Part shown: positions 1-8,528 of the stretch, one piece after another | Position numbering within the stretch: the stretch's first letter is position 1 | How the letters are laid out: each line of letters starts with the position of its first letter | DNA from: CAWEDP01 sp963807925 | Lineage (GTDB): Bacteria > Acidobacteriota > Vicinamibacteria > Vicinamibacterales > CAVVIG01 | Direction of reading: 5' to 3' | Assembly (NCBI GenBank): GCA_963807925.1 | Contig: CAWEDP010000001.1 | Coordinates: forward strand, 62,001 to 126,000 | DNA length: 64,000 nucleotides | Program-made: the position numbers and the translations under genes | Notes under the pieces: model-generated | Seen by the model: only the letters and a program-made list of their open reading frames with translations | Databases searched by the model: none | Told to the model about the DNA's origin: nothing

Positions 1-2
1 GC

Positions 3-278
3 CCGGACAACAAGCCGCTTCGCGGCGCCGACGGCAAGCCGATCACCTGGGGCGTCGAGATGGCCGGCGCGGCCGCGGTGGCGGCGCAGGGGATCACGGT
101 CAGCAGCTTCCCCGCCGGCACGATCTTCAGCGTGAGGCTCAACCCGCTGCGGGACGGCAACAACTACGGGTCCAGGGTCGGCGCGCTGGCCAAGTGCCCG
201 AAGGACAAAGTGCCCGCGCCCGGCAAGCAGTGCGACTCGGTCGAAGGCGCCGAAATCCTCGGCGGCACGACGTTCTAG
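3..278 (+). CDS. C-terminal part of a DUF6152 family exported protein (partial)
   Basis: The frame is open from the window edge to the stop, so only the last 91 residues are present. The fragment has the DUF6152 ending: a hydrophobic stretch, the turn PAGTIFSVRLNPLRDG (high-temperature-like 'G..V.V..NPLRDG' segment) and a short Gly-rich tail. Two other proteins of the family are encoded in this window, and both have a signal peptide that this fragment would carry upstream. It is followed 43 bp later by two DUF6644 membrane proteins on the same strand, a neighbourhood in which DUF6152 proteins are usually found. The molecular function of DUF6152 is unknown; a periplasmic location is inferred from its relatives. 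Confidence 0.7.
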   Translation, partial: PDNKPLRGADGKPITWGVEMAGAAAVAAQGITVSSFPAGTIFSVRLNPLRDGNNYGSRVGALAKCPKDKVPAPGKQCDSVEGAEILGGTTF

Positions 279-321
279 CCGCACGTCGGATCGCGGGCAA
301 CGGGGGACCCAGGGGACGGCC

Positions 322-840
322 GTGCACCATTTCGCCGAGTGGCTCTCACAAACATCCGTCAGCGTCGCCGTTCAGAGTCACGAGTGGGTGATTCCGACGA
401 TCCAGTCCATTCACATCGTCGCCATCGGCGTGGCGCTGGCGTCGGTGTTCATGATCGATCTCCGCATTCTCGGATGGGGGGGACGCGATCAGACGATCGG
501 TGAGACCACCCGCCGGTTCGGCCCGTGGCTGACGGGGGCGCTGTGCGTGCTGCTCGCGACCGGCGGCGTGATGGTGATCGGCGAGCCGGCGCGTGAGCTG
601 CTGGCGTTCTCGTTCTGGTTGAAGATGGGCTTCGTCTCGGTCGGGGTCGGTATCGCCGCAGCCCTCCACATCGCCCTCAGAACGCACGATCGCGCCTGGG
701 AATCGTCGCTCGTCAACCGCCCCGGCATCAAGTCGCTGGCGATCCTGACGTTGCTGATCTGGGTGTGTATCGTGATTCTCGGCCGCTTGATCGCCTACGA
801 CCACGTGTGGGGATCGTGGTCGATGTCGCCGAGAGCCTGA
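322..840 (+). CDS. DUF6644-like four-helix membrane protein
   Basis: A 172-residue integral membrane protein starting at GTG. Four hydrophobic segments are visible, at roughly residues 30-48, 70-88, 92-115 and 132-152, with the signature MIDLRILGWG after the first. That signature is shared with the next gene (IVDLRLLGLA), so the two are paralogues. The family is DUF6644, named from membrane proteins of unknown function that sit beside DUF6152 genes. The stop codon abuts the ATG of the next gene with no gap, which indicates translational coupling. A redox or electron-transfer role for the helical bundle would be speculation; no heme-binding motif is evident. Confidence 0.7.
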   Translation: MHHFAEWLSQTSVSVAVQSHEWVIPTIQSIHIVAIGVALASVFMIDLRILGWGGRDQTIGETTRRFGPWLTGALCVLLATGGVMVIGEPARELLAFSFWLKMGFVSVGVGIAAALHIALRTHDRAWESSLVNRPGIKSLAILTLLIWVCIVILGRLIAYDHVWGSWSMSPRA

Positions 841-1386
841 ATGAGCGTCACCGGCCTGCTCGGATGGCTTGAAGCGTCTCGCCTCGCCACCAGCATTCGG
901 AATTCCCTGTACCTGTTCCCGCTGATCGAATCGTTCCACGTGCTCGGCCTCACGATGGTGTTCGGCACGATCACGATCGTGGACCTGCGCCTGCTGGGCC
1001 TCGCGTCGACGCGGCGGCCATTCTCACGAGTCGCGGCCGATACGTTCAAGTGGACGTGGGCGGCGTTCGGCCTGAGCGTCGTCACCGGCGCGCTGATGTT
1101 CATCACGAACGCCGGCGTCTACTATCACAATTTCTATTTCCGATCGAAGATGGGGCTGCTCGCGCTCTCCGGCATCAACCTGCTGATGTTCGACCTGACC
1201 GCTGCACGGTCGATCGATCGATGGGACCGGGATCGGGCGGCGCCGCCCGCCGGCCGGACCGTCGCCGCCCTGTCGCTGCTGCTGTGGATCAGCATCATCT
1301 TCGCGGGCCGCTGGATCGGGTTCACGACCACACGAGCCTCGACCGCCGATCCGGGCGTCGACATCGAGGATCTTCTGCCGAAGTGA
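841..1386 (+). CDS. DUF6644 family membrane protein
   Basis: A 181-residue membrane protein with four predicted helices. It has typical DUF6644 landmarks: SFHVLGLTMVFG, IVDLRLLGLAS, a central TWAAFG, YYHNFYFRSKM and the late GRWIGFT. The start ATG follows directly on the stop of the upstream paralogue (TGAATG), so the pair is co-translated. With the DUF6152 protein upstream this forms a three-gene group. The function is unknown. The C-terminus is a short soluble acidic tail after the last helix. Confidence 0.8.
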   Translation: MSVTGLLGWLEASRLATSIRNSLYLFPLIESFHVLGLTMVFGTITIVDLRLLGLASTRRPFSRVAADTFKWTWAAFGLSVVTGALMFITNAGVYYHNFYFRSKMGLLALSGINLLMFDLTAARSIDRWDRDRAAPPAGRTVAALSLLLWISIIFAGRWIGFTTTRASTADPGVDIEDLLPK

Positions 1387-1409
1387 GGCGGGCCAAGCAC
1401 CGCGTCGGC

Positions 1410-1988
1410 CTAGCGCTGCCGCGCCGCTTCCTGCGCCCTCTGGTCGTTCGGATACCAGTAGTGCAGGTGGCAGTTCTCGCACGCCTTGTCGAGTCGGTCG
1501 CACGCGGCGAAGAGCGCGTCCTTGTTGCGGGCGTCGCTCGCCCGCAACGCCATCATGGCGGCGTCCTGAAGCGTGTGCGCGCGGTCGATGAACTGGGGGC
1601 GATCGGCGTCGATGAGCGCCTGAATCTGCGCCGGTTGAAGCTCGATGTCGGGATTGCTGGACCGCTCGTCGGGCTGGGCAACCTTCCGGCCGTTCATCAC
1701 CAGGAGATTGGGCGCCTCGAGCAACAGAATCGCCCGGCGCCGGACCTCCTGCCACTCCTCGTCGGTGTGCGGCGCCTTTTCGGTGATCCCATGTTCGTCG
1801 GCGATCATCGCCACCGAGTCGAACAGGAACTCCGCGCTCGGATCGACCATGGCGTCCATGATGTCCTTGATCGTCGCGGTGTGCAGGAGCGCCGCTTCGG
1901 GCGGGCGCGCGCGCGCGCACGCGCTCGAGGCCACCAGCAGGCTGGCGATCGCCAGCCCCCGAAGCTCAGAAGTCCACTTTGGCCGCAT
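1410..1988 (-). CDS. Small exported heme-c-like protein with one CXXCH motif
   Basis: A 192-residue protein with a hydrophobic N-terminus ending at Cys24 (VASSAC), so a lipoprotein or a Sec-exported protein. A single CENCH motif at residues 170-174 fits covalent heme-c attachment. The middle is a helical region with many conserved-looking acidic and hydrophobic residues, as in four-helix cytochromes c' in which CXXCH is near the C-terminus (R.D.AC..CH). This family is common in Acidobacteriota next to hydrolase and DUF genes. The start lies 23 bp inside the end of the upstream hydrolase gene, so the two are probably one operon. The electron-transfer role is inferred from the motif; no partner oxidase is encoded nearby. 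Confidence 0.65.
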   Translation of the reverse strand: MRPKWTSELRGLAIASLLVASSACARARPPEAALLHTATIKDIMDAMVDPSAEFLFDSVAMIADEHGITEKAPHTDEEWQEVRRRAILLLEAPNLLVMNGRKVAQPDERSSNPDIELQPAQIQALIDADRPQFIDRAHTLQDAAMMALRASDARNKDALFAACDRLDKACENCHLHYWYPNDQRAQEAARQR

Positions 1989-3432
1989 CGCCCAGGACGA
2001 CCGATCGGTAGACCGGGAGCGCCCAGCCCTGTTTCATGAGCTCGTCATACCGCTGCCGGACCTTCGCCTGGTAGCTCTTCTTGTCCTTGTACAGCTTTCT
2101 CAACTGGTCCTGTGTGAAGGCAATCTGGTAATTGGCCAGACCGCATAGCTGGTTCTGAGCGGCCTCTCCCCGCGCGGCGATGAAGGGATGCGGATTCTTG
2201 ATCGGCGGTTCCGCGCCCGAATTGGGTACGCCGATCTTGCTGGTCGGCACGTCGACATAGGTGGTTCGAATCCCACCCCTGACGTTGCCGACCTCGTCGA
2301 GCGCCATCAGCGACCCGTCGCCCTCCGTGTTGTAGTCCATGTAGATCCGGTCGCCGTGCGGCGGAATCGTCCCCTTGTCGAGCCACTGCCAGAGATGGTC
2401 GAGCGCCACCGACATGTAGGCCGCCATCGGGAACCGGCTGATTGGCAGCTTGCAGGGGTCCGGGTAATAGGCGACGGCGTCGCGCGAATCGATATGCGCC
2501 ATTCCGGCGAACTCGTACACCCGGAACTGATTGCCGGGGACATCGCCGTCGGCGCGCGTCGTCGCCCCGTTCATCGTCTCGCGCATGGTCGGCACCTGAA
2601 TCATCGGCACGTCGACCATCCGGAGATTGGCGCCGTTGCTCGTCGGCATGAAGCCGTCATAGATGGGCTTCAGGTCCGCAAGCCGCTGCACCATGTGCGT
2701 CGGCAGATAGTTCACAACCACGCCCGCCGACGCCGACGAGCCGGTGAGAATCATCTTGCGGACGGTCAGGCCGGCGAGCGGGTTGTCCGTCTGCCGGGAC
2801 TTAATCAGCGCCCCCACCTGGGCGATGATTTCGCTGGCTTGCCCGTTGGCGACCGACAGGCCCTTGTAGCGTGCCGGATTGAACTCGGTGAATCCCTGGG
2901 TGGCGCTGGTCAGGATCTCCAGACCGATGTGGCCTTCGGTCATCGAGTAGGTGTGGGTGAAATGGAACATCCAGGGATTGCCGCTCGGGTGCATCGATTC
3001 GGCAAGCACTAGTCCGCTGAATCTGCTGTCGTCGGCCGGCTTGCGGATGACGATCCGTGTCTTGTACGGCTGGCCGTTCGCCGTGCCGGACACGAAGTAC
3101 TCCTTCGTGACGTACTTGAAGTGGGCCAGATCGTCCCCCGGCTTCAGCTCCATCAGCGTTTCGTAGAACTTGCCGGGCCCGGTGATTTCCGGCGAAGCGG
3201 CCGCAACCGGCGAAACCACCGGCGGCGGATCCGGCGCCTGCGCCGGTTGCCCCCGCTGACCGCGTCCTCCGGGGCCGCGTTGTCCCCGTTGACCAGGTTG
3301 GGCCGGCCCCGCGTCGGCGCCGCGTTGTCCCTGCACCGGGATCGGCAATTGCCCGATCGTCGTCCTCGCGCTGAGGGCCACGGCCGCCGCGGCAATCGCG
3401 ATGGTCAGCGTCGGACGAGTCGGTCGTGACAT
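1966..3432 (-). CDS. Exported alpha/beta-hydrolase-domain protein (Abhydrolase_10-like)
   Basis: A 488-residue protein. The chosen ATG (MSRPTRP) has an AAGGAG ribosome site 6 bases upstream, whereas the frame stays open much further without one. A signal peptide (about residues 1-27) is followed by a low-complexity Gly/Gln/Arg stretch (residues about 33-65) made of GQRG units, then the folded domain. The motif LTGSSASAGVV holds the likely nucleophile Ser in a G-S-S-A-S setting. MHPSGNPW, FAGMAHIDSRDA and ALDHLWQWLDKG are typical of the alpha/beta hydrolase domain family found in secreted acidobacterial proteins. The substrate is unknown, possibly an ester. A cytochrome-like lipoprotein gene overlaps its 3' end. 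Confidence 0.75.
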   Translation of the reverse strand: MSRPTRPTLTIAIAAAAVALSARTTIGQLPIPVQGQRGADAGPAQPGQRGQRGPGGRGQRGQPAQAPDPPPVVSPVAAASPEITGPGKFYETLMELKPGDDLAHFKYVTKEYFVSGTANGQPYKTRIVIRKPADDSRFSGLVLAESMHPSGNPWMFHFTHTYSMTEGHIGLEILTSATQGFTEFNPARYKGLSVANGQASEIIAQVGALIKSRQTDNPLAGLTVRKMILTGSSASAGVVVNYLPTHMVQRLADLKPIYDGFMPTSNGANLRMVDVPMIQVPTMRETMNGATTRADGDVPGNQFRVYEFAGMAHIDSRDAVAYYPDPCKLPISRFPMAAYMSVALDHLWQWLDKGTIPPHGDRIYMDYNTEGDGSLMALDEVGNVRGGIRTTYVDVPTSKIGVPNSGAEPPIKNPHPFIAARGEAAQNQLCGLANYQIAFTQDQLRKLYKDKKSYQAKVRQRYDELMKQGWALPVYRSVVLGDAAKVDF

Positions 3433-3807
3433 GAGCTGCTCCTTGCGGCGAACCCTATCATGACCAATTCCCTCTTTCAACGCTGACAGCCGGTGTCGAG
3501 GGCTCGTGGGTCGGGGACGCCGGGCGGCGCCGGGGGCCGTTTCCGATGCCTCCTCGGGCGGTCCGGTGCCCCGAACGTCCACGGACCCGCTACGGCTGAG
3601 TACCAACACGCTTTTTTGCCGCATCAGCCGTTGAACTGCGCCGCGCATCTTGCTACTCTCGCTCGAAGGTTTGCGACCCTTCATCGCATGGGGCGGCCTT
3701 GCCCGAGGCTGTGCGTTGACCATCCCTCAGGGGTCGTAAACAGTCGCCTGCGTTTTCAACCAGAACTTCTTTCTCGCTGCAGGGAGTGGGCTCGCGAGGG
3801 GTGCGTC
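3433..3807. other. Divergent intergenic region, no gene seen
   Basis: A 375-bp gap between the hydrolase (leftward) and the HTH-GAF gene (rightward). Apart from the hydrolase promoter near its left end I see no conserved coding frame, RNA-like structure or repeat. A frame runs into the HTH-GAF gene from the left, but it has no protein-like composition and no ribosome site. Confidence 0.5.
3452..3480 (-). promoter_or_regulatory. Putative sigma-70 promoter of the alpha/beta hydrolase gene
   Basis: On the minus strand TTGAAA (3475-3480) and TAGGGT (3452-3457) are separated by 17 bp, ending 19 bases before the start codon. The -35 match is good and the -10 match is weak, so this is a prediction only. 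Confidence 0.35.
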
Positions 3808-4869
3808 ATGCCTGAAAGCTTCGGCGCTCGATTGCGCCAGCAACGCGAACGGCGACAGGTCGCGCTGGCGACGATCGCGAAGGAAACCAAGATCAAACAG
3901 TCGCTGCTCGAGGCGATGGAGCGGGGCGACGTGTCGCAGTGGCCGACGGGCATCTTCCGACGCGCCTTCATGAAGGCATATGCTCGCGCCATTGGCCTCG
4001 AGCCGGATCCGGTCGTGGATGAATTCCTGCAGCTCTATCCGGATCCGGCGGCTGATGTCGCGCCGGTCCCCTCGCTTGCGGCAGCCGCGGGGGCGACACG
4101 AGGGCAGGCGAGGCCTCCCATGCGTCTTCGCTATCTCATTGGCTCGGCGTCGGGGCTTCTGACGCGCACGCGGACCGACGCGGCGCAAGCATCAGATTCC
4201 TCGGTCGCGAATCCACGAGCGCAGGGGACGCCGCCGCCGCCGCCCACGGCACGAGAGGCGCCCGCTCTGCAGCCGACGACAGCGGCTCTCGACGGAGTCC
4301 CGCCGGCCGACTGCGCCCGACAGGAGAAATCGCCGTCAGTCGCCGAGCGCGACCTGCTGTCTCTGGCGAAGCTGTCCACCAGGCTCGGCCAGGCGCGGCG
4401 GACCGACGATTTCTCGCCGCTCCTTCAGGAGGCCGCCCGGATCCTCGACGCGATTGGCGTGGTCGTCTGGATGTGGGATGCCAAGCTGGAGCGGCTGCGA
4501 CCGGCATGGGCTCATGGGTATCCCGACCAGGTCCTTTCGCGAGTGCCCGCCGTGGCCCGCGACGCCAACAACGCCACCGCGACCGCCTTCCGATTGGCCC
4601 AGCCGCGCGTCTTCGCCGGCAGCAGTCGATCGCCCGGCGCGCTGGTCGTCCCCCTGATGACGGCGGCAGGGTGCGGAGGGGTTCTCGCGATCGAACTGCG
4701 CGACGGCGCCGAACGCTCCTGCCGGGCGCTGGCTCTCGCCACCATCCTGGCCTCTCAGTTCGCGCGCATGGTCGACCACGAGCTCGAAGGACGGGAGGCG
4801 ACGACGGCGCTTTCCGATCGGGACCGGGCCCGGCTCGAACTCGGAGCGCTGACTGCGGCGGTCGGTTGA
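3808..4869 (+). CDS. RodZ-type helix-turn-helix protein fused to a GAF domain
   Basis: 353 residues. The ATG at 3808 was chosen because it has GAGGGG 7 bases upstream and starts exactly at the HTH domain. Residues 1-75 form a HTH_25 / RodZ-like domain (FGARLRQQRE, IAKETKIKQSLLEAMERGD, PTGIFRRAFMKAYARAIGL). A Pro/Ala-rich linker covers about 80-180, and a GAF-like sensor domain about 190-345 (LLQEAARILDAIGVVVWMWD, VVPLMTAAGCGGVLAIELRDG). RodZ proteins have a transmembrane helix and periplasmic tail at this point; none is seen here, so the protein is probably soluble. A ligand-responsive DNA-binding or scaffold role is inferred. It stands alone between oppositely oriented or unrelated genes. 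Confidence 0.75.
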   Translation: MPESFGARLRQQRERRQVALATIAKETKIKQSLLEAMERGDVSQWPTGIFRRAFMKAYARAIGLEPDPVVDEFLQLYPDPAADVAPVPSLAAAAGATRGQARPPMRLRYLIGSASGLLTRTRTDAAQASDSSVANPRAQGTPPPPPTAREAPALQPTTAALDGVPPADCARQEKSPSVAERDLLSLAKLSTRLGQARRTDDFSPLLQEAARILDAIGVVVWMWDAKLERLRPAWAHGYPDQVLSRVPAVARDANNATATAFRLAQPRVFAGSSRSPGALVVPLMTAAGCGGVLAIELRDGAERSCRALALATILASQFARMVDHELEGREATTALSDRDRARLELGALTAAVG

Positions 4870-4934
4870 GACCTCCGGTGACCCGACGGTCGCCCGAACC
4901 CCGACGCGGGCTCGACCCGCATTGACGACAGCAC

Positions 4935-5186
4935 ATGGCCGGCTCGCCGGTGGTGGCCGCGTTCATCGCGCACTTCATGTTCTGGGGGCTGCTGCTGTAC
5001 GGATTGGCGTGTGGCGAGCTCGGCTCCAGGCACGCCGGCGTGTTCCTGCTGCTCTGGCTCGCGGGACGAGTCGCGCTCCCTTACGTGCCTTATCAACCCA
5101 TCCACGCGATGTTCTCGTCGTTTGTCGCCGTGCTCGACATCGCGTTGGTCTTCACGATTTTCAAGGGCGACGTGCGACTGATGTGA
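4935..5186 (+). CDS. Small membrane protein, unknown function
   Basis: An 83-residue protein with two or three hydrophobic helices (residues about 8-27, 35-50 and 57-75). It lies 65 bp downstream of the HTH-GAF gene on the same strand and may be co-transcribed with it. I do not recognise a family. Support for being a real gene is the ATG start, the clean membrane-protein composition and the lack of any better frame on either strand. Confidence 0.5.
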   Translation: MAGSPVVAAFIAHFMFWGLLLYGLACGELGSRHAGVFLLLWLAGRVALPYVPYQPIHAMFSSFVAVLDIALVFTIFKGDVRLM

Positions 5187-5344
5187 CGGCCGGCGCAAAC
5201 GGGATTGGCAGCGCGTCTGAGGCGGCGGACACGTCGGCGCGTCGATAGCCATCGGCTTTCGGCCGGCCTGGCGTACGACTTGCACCGCTCGATTGTCGGC
5301 TCTGCGATTGAGTCGCTTGGCCACGACATGAAAGACGGTCGCCC

Positions 5345-5530
5345 ATGTTATCGCTGAGATCGTTTCATCTGCTGTTTCTCGCCGCAGCGATTGTCGTCTC
5401 GGCGGGGTTTGGCGTGTGGGCGTGCTTCCACGCTCATCTGGTGCCGGGGATCCTCTCGCTCGCCGTCGGAATTGCGCTCGTGGTCTACGGAGCGTACTTC
5501 GCCGGGAAGACCGAGCGGATCGACACCTGA
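5345..5530 (+). CDS. Small two-helix membrane protein, unknown function
   Basis: 61 residues: a short basic start (MLSLRSFH), helix one at about 8-28, a loop with His, and helix two at about 33-52 ending in a charged tail. The layout resembles short membrane proteins encoded beside respiratory genes in several phyla, but no respiratory gene is near. The codons and the hydrophobic pattern are protein-like, and nothing overlaps it on the other strand. The 158 bp before it hold nothing I can identify. Confidence 0.5.
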   Translation: MLSLRSFHLLFLAAAIVVSAGFGVWACFHAHLVPGILSLAVGIALVVYGAYFAGKTERIDT

Positions 5531-5582
5531 AACGCGAACGCAATCGACACCGCAGGCGCACGCCCAGACTGCGGCGTTTCAC

Positions 5583-6590
5583 CTACCGGCGTCGATTGTC
5601 CTCCCCTTCCTTGGATCCTCGGCCGTTGTCTTTGCGCCGGTTGTCGCCTCCGCGCTGGTTGTTTGCGCGGCCGTGCTCTTCCGCGGGCCGGCGGCCGCGC
5701 TGTTCCGCTTCGCGCTCGCGCTGGCTGCGCTCGTGCAGCTCGTGCTGATCGGCAGGGCGCCGGGCCGGCGCGTAGCGCGGAACCGCTCGAAATGGATGCA
5801 CGTAGGCCGCGCGGTTGGCCCAGCGCCGCCCCCAGGGCGCACCGTTGACGATGAGCCGGCGCTCGCCCCAGACAAAGCGCGTCGTGCCCCATCCCCACGG
5901 CGCGAACACCGCGCCGAGACGGATCCCGAAGCCGAAGCGGATCGCGCCGCCCACGATCACGCCGCGACGCGGCGGCGCGAACACGATCGCCGGGTTGTAG
6001 TACGGCATGACGATGTAGCCCGGGTCGACGGGGAGGATCTCGATGAACGGCCCGCGGCGCACGACGATTTGCGCGTTCGAGCGTAGATACCCGTAGGTGT
6101 AGGCGGCCCGCCGCATCCGTTGTACCGCGTCCATCACTTGATCCGGCGATTCGAGAAAGGCTGCGCCGAGCTCCTCGGTCCACGGCATGTCGGACGCCAT
6201 CATGGACAGCACCTGCGGGAACGGGAGCAGCGCCTGCACGCTCGGCTGCCACGGCACGCGATCGGCGGCGATTGCCGCCGGCAGCTGCGCCGGCGGCACG
6301 TAGTGGTGCTCATCCGACCACCGCGCGGCGTCCGGAATCTCGGGCGAAAAGGTTGCGGCCGTCAGGATTTGCCCCAGGAGCGGATCCGGATAGAGCGCGA
6401 TGGGCGACACGATCCGATCGAGCTCCTGTGGCGCATAGCTCGCCGCCACCTGCGGCGGCGACGGCAGCGGGGCGCTCTCCGGCGCGCCCGCGGGTGGAGC
6501 GGGCAGCGGCGCCCCTTGCTGGGCCCGAACCGCCCCAGGAATCGCCAGACTCGCCACGACCACGGAGACCGCGAGAAGACGCCGCGTCAT
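5583..6590 (-). CDS. DUF3300 domain exported protein
   Basis: 335 residues. The ATG has AAGGGGG directly upstream. A signal peptide (about 1-23, ending at VRAQ) is followed by a Pro/Ala linker and the DUF3300 domain. Its hallmarks are LDRIVSPIALYPDPLLGQILTA, then PDAARW, then DMPWTEELGAAFLESPDQVMDAVQRMR and the repeat-like PYYNPAIVFAPP. The last 80 residues are rich in Arg, Glu and Asn and look disordered. DUF3300 proteins are periplasmic or surface proteins of unknown function. It is divergent from the next gene, sharing a 160-bp upstream region. Confidence 0.85.
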   Translation of the reverse strand: MTRRLLAVSVVVASLAIPGAVRAQQGAPLPAPPAGAPESAPLPSPPQVAASYAPQELDRIVSPIALYPDPLLGQILTAATFSPEIPDAARWSDEHHYVPPAQLPAAIAADRVPWQPSVQALLPFPQVLSMMASDMPWTEELGAAFLESPDQVMDAVQRMRRAAYTYGYLRSNAQIVVRRGPFIEILPVDPGYIVMPYYNPAIVFAPPRRGVIVGGAIRFGFGIRLGAVFAPWGWGTTRFVWGERRLIVNGAPWGRRWANRAAYVHPFRAVPRYAPARRPADQHELHERSQREREAEQRGRRPAEEHGRANNQRGGDNRRKDNGRGSKEGEDNRRR

Positions 6591-6750
6591 AAGCCCCCTT
6601 TTCAGAATGGTACAGGCCGCCGGGCCCGAGCGCGACAACAACCTGCAAAAAGCGCGACAACGACCTGGCAAAAGGGATGACAACCTGCCGGCCGGCCCAC
6701 AAGCCAAACCGCTGGTGGCCGTGGAGAGCGGCGATGGTATTCTCAGGGCC

Positions 6751-7917
6751 ATGGATGCCACCTCGAGCTCGATCCGCCGGGCCGTCCGGCGCGCGACCGT
6801 CTTCGCGGCCGCCGCGATGGCCATCGTTTTCGTCTGGACACGACCCCTGGTCCGCGCGGCCGACACGCTGCCGACGCAGCTGTCGGACGAGGCGTTCTGG
6901 TCCCTGGTCGGTGAGCTGTCGGAACCGGGCGGCGAGTTCCAGTCCGAGAATTTCCTGTCCAACGAGACCGGCTTTCAGGCGGTGATCCCGCGCCTCATCC
7001 AGACGACGCCGCGCGACGCGGTCTACCTGGGCGTCGGGCCGGAGCAGAACTTCACCTACATCGCGGCCGTTCGCCCGCGGATCGCGTTCATCCTCGACAT
7101 CAGGCATCAGAACTTGGTCGAGCACCTGATGTACAAGGCGCTGTTCGAGCTGTCGCCCAACCGGGTCGAGTTCCTGTCGCGGCTCTTCGGCCGCAAGCGT
7201 CCGGCAGGAGTGGACGAGACCGCTACCGCCGACGAACTCTTCAACGCGTACGCGCGCATGCCCAACGACGAGGACGCGTTCCGGAGGACGGTCCAGGACA
7301 TCGAGGAACTGCTCCTCAAGAAGCACCGGTTCGCGCTCACCGAGGACGACGTGGCCAGCCTGGAGCACGTCTACCTGGTCTTTCACGAGTTCGGCCCCGA
7401 GCTCAATTACAACTCGGGCGCCGGCCGCGTCGGATTCGGGCGGGGCGGCGGCATGCCGACCTACATGCAGCTGATGACCGCGAGCGATCGGCAGGGGGAG
7501 AAGCGCAGTTATCTCGCGAGCGAGGCGAACTACCTGTTCATGCGCGATCTGGAGCGGCGCAACCTTCTCGTGCCGCTGACCGGCGACTTCGGCGGCGACA
7601 AGGCGCTGCGCGCCGTCGGCCGGTACGTCAAAGATCACAACGCGATCGTCGCGGCGTTCTACCTGTCCAACGTGGAGCGGTATCTGTTCCAGATCACCGC
7701 CAATCAGAACGGCGGCTGGCGGAAGTTCTACGAGAACGTGGCGATGCTGCCGCTCGATCCCTCAAGCACCTTCATCCGATCGGTCAGCGGAGGCGTGCGT
7801 GGCGGCGGCTTCGGGATGCGTCTGCCAAACGTCCTTGCGTCGATCGAGGAGACGCTGGCCCGCGTGAACGACGGCAGCATCCGCACCTACGAGGACGTGT
7901 TCAGCGTCTCGAGGTGA
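6751..7917 (+). CDS. Conserved exported protein, possibly LIC_10091-like, unknown function
   Basis: 388 residues from ATG 6751. The N-terminus has a basic region and a hydrophobic segment (about 15-36), a probable signal or anchor. The body carries a strong conserved block: LSDEAFWSLVGELSEPGG, FLSNETGFQAVIP, DAVYLGVGPEQNFTYIAAVRPRIAFILDIR and NLVEHLMYKALFELS. The glycine-rich YLGVGPEQN followed by FILDIR looks like a Rossmann-type nucleotide-binding start, as in methyltransferases, but I cannot assign an activity. I recall similar proteins in Leptospira and Acidobacteriota under the name LIC_10091 family; that name is from memory and untested. It is monocistronic, and the next gene is convergent. 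Confidence 0.6.
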   Translation: MDATSSSIRRAVRRATVFAAAAMAIVFVWTRPLVRAADTLPTQLSDEAFWSLVGELSEPGGEFQSENFLSNETGFQAVIPRLIQTTPRDAVYLGVGPEQNFTYIAAVRPRIAFILDIRHQNLVEHLMYKALFELSPNRVEFLSRLFGRKRPAGVDETATADELFNAYARMPNDEDAFRRTVQDIEELLLKKHRFALTEDDVASLEHVYLVFHEFGPELNYNSGAGRVGFGRGGGMPTYMQLMTASDRQGEKRSYLASEANYLFMRDLERRNLLVPLTGDFGGDKALRAVGRYVKDHNAIVAAFYLSNVERYLFQITANQNGGWRKFYENVAMLPLDPSSTFIRSVSGGVRGGGFGMRLPNVLASIEETLARVNDGSIRTYEDVFSVSR

Positions 7918-8004
7918 CCGGCGCCGGTCCGCCGGGAACGCCCCGCTGAAGATCCCTTGGCGCACCCGGCGGTGTTGGTCATTCCCTCGGCAGGCACCGT
8001 CCGC

Positions 8005-8412
8005 TCAATCGAACACCTGCGGCACGCCGTGCGCCTCCGCGTCGCCCGCGAACTGGAACTCGGTCACGACGGGACAGCCGACCATCGGATCGCGCTCGGT
8101 TCGAATCGTGAACTTGTCCGCGGGGCCGGCGTTCCTCGGCTTGCACGCGAACATGGTCAGAATCTCGCGCGGACCGACACCGGGCTCGAACCGGTACACG
8201 GTCGTGCACGGTTCGCCCAGGTACATGCGATCGTCGTGAACGATCAGGACCGGCCCCAGCACGAAGACGTCCGCGATTCGCGTCGCCTCGGTGAAGGTCA
8301 CGATCGCCTGCTGCACCGCCGGCGCCGCGTCGCCGCGGCTCGCCAGCGCCGCGGGCACGAGCGCCGCGGTCAACAGGAACACACCTGCGCCCGTCCGTAG
8401 TAGATTCCGCAT
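8005..8412 (-). CDS. Small exported protein, unknown function
   Basis: 135 residues. The ATG (MRNLLRTG) has AGGGGG 6 bases upstream. The signal peptide covers about 1-25 (ALASRGDA). Two cysteines, in GEPCTTVYRF and FACKPRN, and a third in VGCPVVTEF could form disulfides in the periplasm. I do not recognise the family. It sits 116 bp downstream of a DUF6152 gene on the same strand and may belong to the same transcription unit. Confidence 0.55.
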   Translation of the reverse strand: MRNLLRTGAGVFLLTAALVPAALASRGDAAPAVQQAIVTFTEATRIADVFVLGPVLIVHDDRMYLGEPCTTVYRFEPGVGPREILTMFACKPRNAGPADKFTIRTERDPMVGCPVVTEFQFAGDAEAHGVPQVFD

Positions 8413-8528
8413 GCTGCACCCCCTCGTCCGACGGAAATCCGACGATTCGGCCAACCGGACCAGAGGATGCGCAACAAGCGTACCGGGACGAGAGGCCTCA
8501 GGCGACGCGGACGTCGCACGGGGCGACG

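Noticed and set aside
3493..3807. A 105-residue N-terminal extension of the HTH-GAF protein
   Set aside because: No ribosome site, no conserved pattern, and the HTH domain starts right at the well-placed ATG 3808.
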